The notes under the pieces: generated by a model
What the model was told of the DNA's origin: nothing
Seen by the model: only the letters and a program-made list of their open reading frames with translations
The model's database searches: none
Assembly: GCA_031412915.1 (NCBI GenBank)
Contig: JANODX010000241.1
Coordinates: forward strand, 6,599 to 70,598
Length of the DNA stretch: 64,000 bases
Direction of reading: 5' to 3'
Source: JAGNNV01 sp031412915
GTDB taxonomy: Bacteria > Acidobacteriota > Vicinamibacteria > Fen-336 > JAGNNV01
Shown here: piece by piece, positions 57,008 through 64,000 of the stretch
Layout: the number at the start of each line of letters is the position of its first letter
How positions within the stretch are numbered: position 1 is the stretch's first letter
Translations under genes and position numbers: made by a program

Positions 57008-57556
57008 ATGGAGCAAACTCTGGTTTTGAATGCGACCTACGAGCCCCTGGGTGTCGTGTCCTGGCAGCGCGCCATGACCTTGTTGTATCAGAACAAGGTC
57101 GAGGTGGTCGCGAACTATGAGCGCTTCGTCCGCGGGGTCAAGGCCAGGATTCAGCTCCCTTCGGTGCTGCGTCTCTTGCGCCACGTGCGTCTTCGGCGAA
57201 TCTTCTCCGAAGTGCCGTTCTCCCGCGCGAATGTCTACGCCCGAGACGAACACCGTTGCCAGTACTGCGGCGGCGAGTTCGACGCTCCGCATCTCACCTT
57301 CGACCACATCGTCCCGGTGGCGCGCGGTGGTCTCAAGACCTGGGAGAACATCGTCACCTGCTGCACCGAATGCAACCGACGCAAAGGGGATCGCCTTCCG
57401 GAGGAGCGCGGCATGCGGCTCATCCGCAGACCCCGCCGGCCCGACCTGCCCCGCGCCCTGGCCCTGATATTCGCCAATCGTTTCGCCCCCGAAACCTGGC
57501 GCGACTATCTCTATTTCGGACGTCGTTCGCAAGGCTCTTTCGGAGGCCATGTTTGA
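57008..57556 (+). CDS. HNH endonuclease-family protein
   Basis: A 182-aa protein. The N-terminal ~60 residues (LVLNATYEPLGVVSWQRAM, NKVEVVANYERFV) are a conserved extension of a widespread HNH group. The HNH core is RCQYCGGEF, LTFDHIVPVARGGLKTW, ENIVTCCTECNRRKGDR, with zinc-binding CxxC pairs, the catalytic DH and Asn. Its role is unknown; this subgroup is found as an ordinary chromosomal gene in many bacteria. Its stop overlaps the next start as TTGA. Confidence 0.88.
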   Translation: MEQTLVLNATYEPLGVVSWQRAMTLLYQNKVEVVANYERFVRGVKARIQLPSVLRLLRHVRLRRIFSEVPFSRANVYARDEHRCQYCGGEFDAPHLTFDHIVPVARGGLKTWENIVTCCTECNRRKGDRLPEERGMRLIRRPRRPDLPRALALIFANRFAPETWRDYLYFGRRSQGSFGGHV

Positions 57557-58656
57557 GTCTCAAGGGCGAACTCGGCACCATGTCGCTCTCGGACATCCTT
57601 CAGTGGGTGTCGCAGGGCAGAAAAAGCGGAACCCTGCATGTTTCGCGGGGTGCGGTCGAGAAACGAATATCTTTTGCCGGCGGGGTCATCCATTCCTCCT
57701 GGTCGAACGACCCGCGGGAGTCTCTCGGCCAGTTTCTGGTGCGGGATCGTCTGGTCTCCGAGGAGCAACTCTTCCGCACCCTGCTCAAGCAGGAGACGGA
57801 GGGCCGCCCGCTCGGAGCCCTGCTCGTCGAGCACGGGCCCCTCACGGACGAAGACCTCCTGCGCATGCTCACCCTCAAGGCGGAAGAGGCGATCTACGAC
57901 CTGTTTCACTGGAGCGAGGGCCACTTCGAGTTCAAGGATGGGCAGATCGAGAGAGAGGTGCCCTTTCCGGTCGATCTCGATGTCACCACCGTGATCATGG
58001 AAGGCATTCGCCGGATTGACGAGTGGGACCGGATGAGGGCGGTCATTCCCTCGACCGAATCAACCTTGAAGCCGCGGGGTCAGCCCGAGGATCCCGTCGA
58101 TCACGAGGTTCTCCTCCTGTGCGCCGAAGGAAAGAACGTCACAGAGATTGCCTTCGCCGTCCGCCGAACCGTTTTCGACACCACGGTCATGCTGTACGAG
58201 ATGCACGGCCGGGGCCTCATCGAAGTCGACAAGTCCGGAACCTCCCCGGACTCGGTGGAGACGGTGGTCCGCATTCAGCGCGCGCTCGATCTCGCCCGCA
58301 AAAACATGGACGAGGGCGATTACGACGCCGCCCTCAAGAGCTACGAAAAAGTCCTGAAACTCGACCCCTTGAACCAGCATGCCAAGAAGGGTCTCGTCAT
58401 CTCCATCGAGGGCCGGGGCCGCAATCGCTCGTTGCAGCGGGTGCCAAAACACAGGATTCCCAAACTTCTCCTGTCCCTCACCGACCTGACCAAGGAGAAA
58501 TTCGACCCCCGCGAAGGATTTGTCCTTTCCCGGGTGAACGGGGAGTGGGACGTTCAGTCGATTCTGAAGATCTGCCCGATGCCCGAAGAAGAGGCGATGC
58601 TCATCTTCTCGAGACTCGTGGAACGAAATGTCATCGATCTGGTCGAGCCGAGCTAG
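57553..58656 (+). CDS. DUF4388-domain protein with TPR motif
   Basis: A 367-aa protein starting at TTG 57553 (TTGA overlap). The start is fixed by SLKGELGTMSLSDILQWVS, the typical opening of DUF4388/PATAN-like domains, followed by RKSGTLHVSRGAVEKRISF and GGVIHSSWSNDPRESL. Residues ~265-300 are one TPR (ARKNMDEGDYDAALKSYEK). The end (VNGEWDVQSILKICPMPEE) resembles the winged part often found with these domains. PATAN-type proteins are linked to signalling and motility in deltaproteobacteria and cyanobacteria; the partner here is unknown. Confidence 0.82.
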   Translation: MSLKGELGTMSLSDILQWVSQGRKSGTLHVSRGAVEKRISFAGGVIHSSWSNDPRESLGQFLVRDRLVSEEQLFRTLLKQETEGRPLGALLVEHGPLTDEDLLRMLTLKAEEAIYDLFHWSEGHFEFKDGQIEREVPFPVDLDVTTVIMEGIRRIDEWDRMRAVIPSTESTLKPRGQPEDPVDHEVLLLCAEGKNVTEIAFAVRRTVFDTTVMLYEMHGRGLIEVDKSGTSPDSVETVVRIQRALDLARKNMDEGDYDAALKSYEKVLKLDPLNQHAKKGLVISIEGRGRNRSLQRVPKHRIPKLLLSLTDLTKEKFDPREGFVLSRVNGEWDVQSILKICPMPEEEAMLIFSRLVERNVIDLVEPS

Positions 58657-58665
58657 GGCCGCCGA

Positions 58666-60453
<1,788 letters not shown>

Positions 60454-60500
60454 GTTCTCTTCCTCGAAAAAAGGTGCGGCGGGCGATGGCGGCCCGCGGT

Positions 60501-62288
60501 CTAGGCGTACATCCGGTCGATCAAATCCTTGTGCCTGGCTTCCACCACCCGTCGTTTGACTTTGAGAGTGGGCGTGAGTTCGCCGGCCTCGATGGAGAAT
60601 TCATGGGGAAGCAGCGTGATCTTCTTGATCTTCTCGTACTGGGCGAACTCGCTCGACAGGGAGGCGATCGCCTGCTCGACGATCTCCATCACCCGAGGAT
60701 CCGCGACCAGAGCTTCGCGGGAGACGTTCTCGATGCCGTTCTGGGCGGCCACTCGAATCAGGTTCTCGAAATTCGGCACCACCAGTGCCGTCGGAAAGTG
60801 CCGCGCATTCCCAACCATGACGATTTCCGCGATCAGCGGGTGCGCCTTCAAAACGTTTTCGATGGGCTGGGGGGCGATGTTCTTACCCGCCGAGGTGACG
60901 ATCAGGTCCTTCTTGCGATCGGTGATGTAGAGATACCCGTCTTCATCGATCCTACCGATGTCCCCGGTATGGAAGAAGCCCTCGCGGTCCATCACCTCGG
61001 CCGTCGCCTCCGGCTTGTTGAAATAGCCCTGCATGACGAAGGGGCCGCGGGTGCAGATCTCGCCGTCTCCTTCGATCTTGACCTCAGCCCCCTTGATCGG
61101 CTTTCCCACGCTGCCCTGGCGATTGCTGGTCGGCGTGTTGACCGAGATCACGGGCGAGGTCTCGGTGAGACCATAGCCTTCGAGAATAGGAAGGCCCATC
61201 GCGCCAAAAAAAGCGCCGATCTCCCTCGGCAGGGCCGCTCCGCCCGAAACCGCGAGCCTTATGCAGCCGCCGAGCCGCGCCCGGACCTTGCTCAGCACGA
61301 GACGATCGGCCATGGCGTGCTTGAGTGAAAGCCACCGCGAGACCGTCTCGCCGCGCTGTCCGGCTTCGAAGACCTCACGCCCGGTCGCTTCCGCGAAAGC
61401 AAAGAGCTTCTGCCGGAAGGGCGGCGCTGCGGCCACCGCCTCCCGCACCCGGGCCATGATCTTTTCGTAGAGCCGCGGCACGGAGATGAGGATGGTGGGC
61501 TTGATTTCGAGCAGATTGGCGGGGACCTTCTCGATGCCTTCTCCATAGGCGATGGTGACCCCGCGCTTCAGCATCACGAACTCACCGCCGACGCGCTCGA
61601 AGACATGGCACAAGGGCAGGAAGGAGAGGACCGAGTCGGCCGGACCGAGAAGCGAGAAGATTTCGCGCGCGCAGGCGGCCACATTCGACCCGATGTTCGC
61701 GTGGGTCAGCATGACGCCCTTGGGATCGCCGGTGGTCCCCGAGGTGTAGATCAGCGTGGCCAGGTCGTCCGGCCGCACGGTCATGGCGCGACGGCGAATG
61801 ACGTCTTTGTCGAGGGCCAGGGCGCGGCGCCCCACTTCGCGGAGCGAAGAGAGGGTTTGGGCGCCCAGCACCGCGCTGTCGTCCATGACCACGATGTGCT
61901 GCAAATCGGGCGCCTCCGCCCGCACGGAAAGGAGCTTCTCGGCCTGGACCTGATTCGACGCCACCACGATGCGCGCGCCGCTGTCCTTCAGGATGTAGAG
62001 AATCTGATTGGGCGGAAGCGACGGATAGATCGTCACCACGGTGGCCCGGTTGCACAGCGCGGCCAGATCGCAATAGGCCCACTCGGGCCGGTTCTCGCCC
62101 AGAATTCCCAGCCGGTCGGCCGGCTTGAGGCCCAGACTCTCGAACCCCGCAGCGATCTCTTCGACCGCGAGCCGGAACTCGGCCGAGGAAATCGGGGTCC
62201 AGACCCCGCCCTTCTTCACCTTGAGGTGATCGGCCTTCTGGAACTCATCGACGGAGTGGTAGAAAAGTTCGGCGAGTGTCTCGGTCAA
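60501..62288 (-). CDS. fadD: Long-chain fatty acid-CoA ligase
   Basis: A 595-aa AMP-forming adenylating enzyme. The start is TTG 62288, overlapping the TetR stop as TTGA, with residues (M)TETLAELFYHSVDEF. Signatures: the P-loop LATLIYTSGTTGDPKGVML, GYGLTETSPVISVN, the aspartate motif FHTGDIGRIDEDGYLYI followed by DRKKDLIVTSAGKN, and catalytic lysine near TPTLKVKRRVVEA. It activates fatty acids with ATP and CoA at the membrane for beta-oxidation. The ~50 residues before the TTG belong to another frame. Confidence 0.93.
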   Translation of the reverse strand: MTETLAELFYHSVDEFQKADHLKVKKGGVWTPISSAEFRLAVEEIAAGFESLGLKPADRLGILGENRPEWAYCDLAALCNRATVVTIYPSLPPNQILYILKDSGARIVVASNQVQAEKLLSVRAEAPDLQHIVVMDDSAVLGAQTLSSLREVGRRALALDKDVIRRRAMTVRPDDLATLIYTSGTTGDPKGVMLTHANIGSNVAACAREIFSLLGPADSVLSFLPLCHVFERVGGEFVMLKRGVTIAYGEGIEKVPANLLEIKPTILISVPRLYEKIMARVREAVAAAPPFRQKLFAFAEATGREVFEAGQRGETVSRWLSLKHAMADRLVLSKVRARLGGCIRLAVSGGAALPREIGAFFGAMGLPILEGYGLTETSPVISVNTPTSNRQGSVGKPIKGAEVKIEGDGEICTRGPFVMQGYFNKPEATAEVMDREGFFHTGDIGRIDEDGYLYITDRKKDLIVTSAGKNIAPQPIENVLKAHPLIAEIVMVGNARHFPTALVVPNFENLIRVAAQNGIENVSREALVADPRVMEIVEQAIASLSSEFAQYEKIKKITLLPHEFSIEAGELTPTLKVKRRVVEARHKDLIDRMYA

Positions 62289-62920
62289 GTGCGTTCTCCG
62301 CGCGGTGCGACGCCCTTCGTGCTCGGCCTTCGTGAAACCACGTCGAGACCATCCAGAAACAGGTCGGTGACGGGCTCCGCCAAGTCCACCAGATTGTAGT
62401 GGGTGGGAGAGAGTATCCAGGAAGTCACGAGTTCGTCCAGGGCGCCGAAGAACGACTGAACGACCAGACTCCGCGAAATCGCGGGCTTGAAGACACCGGT
62501 CTCCTGGCCTTCTTCGATCACTTTCGAGAGCAATTCGAAGTAGCCGCGCAGTTCCTTCGAGGAGATCCTCGACAGAAGCGCCCTTTGGCGGAGCTCGGTC
62601 TGGAACAGAACGGCCACGTCGCGGCGTTCGCTGAGGGCGGTCAGATGATGCCGGGCGATGGCGAGGAGTTTCTGTCGCGGTGTGCGGGCGCTCTTGATCT
62701 CTTCTTTCGCGCGTGCCAGGTGCCGCTCCAGGACGTCGGCAAAGAGCGAGACGATGATGTCTTCCTTGTTCTTGAAGTACAAATAGATCGTTCCGTCGGC
62801 GACGCCGGCTGAAGCGGCGATGTCCCTCACCCGAGCGGTGAAATACCCTTTCTGGGCAAAGACCGCAACCGCGGCGTCGAGAATCTGACGTCTCTTGTCT
62901 CCTTCGGGTTTTCGAGCCAT
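62285..62920 (-). CDS. TetR-family regulator of the fatty-acid operon
   Basis: A 211-aa regulator. The HTH reads RRQILDAAVAVFAQKGYFT, VRDIAASAGVADGTIYLYF, KNKEDIIVSLFADVLE, very close to FadR of Bacillus, which binds long-chain acyl-CoA and represses beta-oxidation genes. Its stop overlaps the acyl-CoA ligase start, so regulator, ligase and dehydrogenase form one operon likely under autoregulation. The divergent deoxynucleoside kinase starts 92 nt away. No full FadR-type palindrome was found. Confidence 0.9.
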   Translation of the reverse strand: MARKPEGDKRRQILDAAVAVFAQKGYFTARVRDIAASAGVADGTIYLYFKNKEDIIVSLFADVLERHLARAKEEIKSARTPRQKLLAIARHHLTALSERRDVAVLFQTELRQRALLSRISSKELRGYFELLSKVIEEGQETGVFKPAISRSLVVQSFFGALDELVTSWILSPTHYNLVDLAEPVTDLFLDGLDVVSRRPSTKGVAPRGERT

Positions 62921-63012
62921 TTCGGACGGACTTTATTGGGCCGCGGTCGCAATCTCCACCGAGGGTGAGTCGATGCCCGCGAATGAACACCTTAGAATGG
63001 CATGAAGAAGGC

Positions 63013-63651
63013 ATGAAGTTCCGCTATATCGCCATTGAGGGTGTGATCGGCGTCGGAAAGACCACCCTGGTGGAGGCTCTGGCCGAACGTCTCGACGCCA
63101 CCGAGGTTTTGGAGGAGTGGGAGGAAAACCCCTTCTTGAAGCCTTTTTATGATGGCAAGGCCCACTCCGGCTTTCAAACGGAGCTGTTCTTCCTGCTCTC
63201 CCGCTATCGGCAGCAGCGGGAACTGGTTCAGCGGAAGCTCTTCGCCGATACGCTCATCTCCGACTACGTTTTCGAAAAGAGCCGCCTCTTCGCCTATCTC
63301 AACCTCGACGATTCCGATCTGCTGATCTTCGACAAGCTCTACACCGCGCTCTCCGAGGGCTTGCCCAGGCCCGATGTCGTCGTTTACCTTCAAGCGCCCA
63401 CGGATTTGCTGATGAAGCGCATCCTGGGGCGCGGACGACCCGAGGAGCGGGGCATGGCGCGTGACTACATCACGGAGTTGGGGCAGGCCTACAATCACTA
63501 CTACTTCCACTACGATGCCACCCCGCTTCTGGTCGTGAACACCGAGGACGTGGATTTCTCGAGACGCCCCGAGGACGTGGACGATTTGCTGAAGCAACTC
63601 CGAACTTTGTCTGGAGGGACGCAGTACTACACGCCAAGGCCCCGGGGGTAG
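63013..63651 (+). CDS. Deoxynucleoside kinase
   Basis: A 212-aa salvage kinase. The start ATG 63013 (MKFRYIAIEGVIGVGKT) is preferred to the upstream ATG at 62983, because the fold begins with the P-loop GVIGVGKTTL. Other motifs: LISDYVFEKSRLFA (DRS/ERS-like), VYLQAPTDLLMKRILGRGR (lid region) and MARDYITELGQAYNHYYF. It phosphorylates deoxyadenosine/deoxyguanosine or thymidine for the dNTP pool; base preference is not evident. Confidence 0.9.
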   Translation: MKFRYIAIEGVIGVGKTTLVEALAERLDATEVLEEWEENPFLKPFYDGKAHSGFQTELFFLLSRYRQQRELVQRKLFADTLISDYVFEKSRLFAYLNLDDSDLLIFDKLYTALSEGLPRPDVVVYLQAPTDLLMKRILGRGRPEERGMARDYITELGQAYNHYYFHYDATPLLVVNTEDVDFSRRPEDVDDLLKQLRTLSGGTQYYTPRPRG

Positions 63652-63675
63652 TGGAGCCAGGAGCAAGACGTGGCA

Positions 63676-64000
63676 TCAGTCTTCCATCACGATCTCTAGA
63701 AGACTCCGCCGCTCAGGGGCCGAGAGCGAGCGATGCGAGCCGGGGGGCAGCAACTCAAGTTTGAGGCCGCCGATAGCAATCCGCCGGAGCGAAAGAACCT
63801 TTACGCCCACCATTGCCAGCATTCTTCGAATCTGCCGGTTCCTGCCCTCATGAATGGTGAGCCGCAGACTCACGGTTTCCACGGAGCCGCTGAGACGACT
63901 GATCGTTGCGGGCAAGGTGCGCTCACCGTTGCCGATATCGAGCCCCCGCCTCAGGTTTTGGAGCGCCATCTCATCAAGATGCCGGTCCACGACCACTTCG
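63676..64000 (-). CDS. Pseudouridine synthase (RsuA/RluB type), 5' end outside window
   Basis: The last ~107 residues of the protein are visible and the frame is open to the window edge, so the real start lies beyond 64000. The C-terminal motif IHEGRNRQIRRMLAMVG is typical of RsuA/RluB/RluE enzymes, which isomerise single uridines in rRNA; LSLRRIAIGGLKLELLPPG continues it. The catalytic Asp is in the missing part. Convergent with the kinase gene. Confidence 0.85.
   Translation of the reverse strand, partial: EVVVDRHLDEMALQNLRRGLDIGNGERTLPATISRLSGSVETVSLRLTIHEGRNRQIRRMLAMVGVKVLSLRRIAIGGLKLELLPPGSHRSLSAPERRSLLEIVMED

Noticed and set aside
62921..63012. FadR-type operator between the TetR gene and the kinase
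   Set aside because: Only a half-site (GAATGA) is present; no palindrome of the right spacing.

Overview
The window comes from a high-G+C, Gram-negative bacterium. It has an Omp85 barrel protein (TamA/BamA-like) next to a TamB-like protein, a SurA-like chaperone fragment, secreted proteins with signal peptides, and a consensus sigma-54 promoter. The lineage cannot be fixed from this sequence alone. The DUF4388-type protein, TrmFO, the acyl-CoA carboxylase parts and the archaeal/fungal-type aspartate-semialdehyde dehydrogenase suggest a deltaproteobacterial, myxobacterial or candidate-phylum background, but this is inference.

Layout. 37-2157 (-) is a secreted TPR protein. 2158-2626 is a long leader carrying a -24/-12 promoter and strong hairpins. 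2627-18317 (+) is a run of 15 tightly coupled genes: seven GT4/GT-B-like glycosyltransferases, one GT2 enzyme, one polytopic GT-C-like protein, three methyltransferases, a polysaccharide deacetylase, a GNAT acyltransferase and a coiled-coil protein. Together they look like the assembly line for a surface polysaccharide, with no visible flippase, polymerase or ABC exporter. 27597-18303 (-) reads biotin carboxylase, BCCP, TamB-like, TamA-like, SurA-like, so an acyl-CoA carboxylase pair sits upstream of an outer-membrane assembly set. 27680-28732 (+) is asd. 31468-28791 (-) is fmdB, a carboxyltransferase and an RlmA-like methyltransferase. 35409-33190 (-) is an ECF sigma factor, a zinc-finger anti-sigma factor and an exported protein. 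41350-35464 (-) is dprA-topA-trmFO-xerC, an order known from Firmicutes. 41471-44020 (+) is rel/spoT and ridA.

The most unusual part is 44082-50993, an island of about 6.9 kb inserted in the 3' half of a tRNA-CAU gene. It is bounded by a perfect 47-bp direct repeat (44082-44128 and 50947-50993). The complete tRNA lies at the right end and a 3'-half copy at the left. No tyrosine or serine recombinase is recognisable inside. The cargo is a PD-(D/E)XK-like nuclease, a secreted trypsin-like protease, a 5'-truncated PCMT-like methyltransferase, a DUF418 membrane protein, and a 518-aa protein of an unnamed family in the position usually held by an integrase. A 3' fragment of a second copy of that last gene lies in inverted orientation near the left end.

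Right of the island are a large secreted protein with eight SdrD B-like repeats (51050-55141, -), a Fur-family regulator translationally coupled to an enolase-superfamily OSBS/NSAR enzyme, an HNH nuclease coupled to a DUF4388 protein, a TetR-acyl-CoA ligase-acyl-CoA dehydrogenase operon (62920-58666, -), a deoxynucleoside kinase, and the C-terminal part of an RsuA/RluB-type pseudouridine synthase running off the window end. Most large ORFs opposite these genes are GC-driven shadows and are left out.
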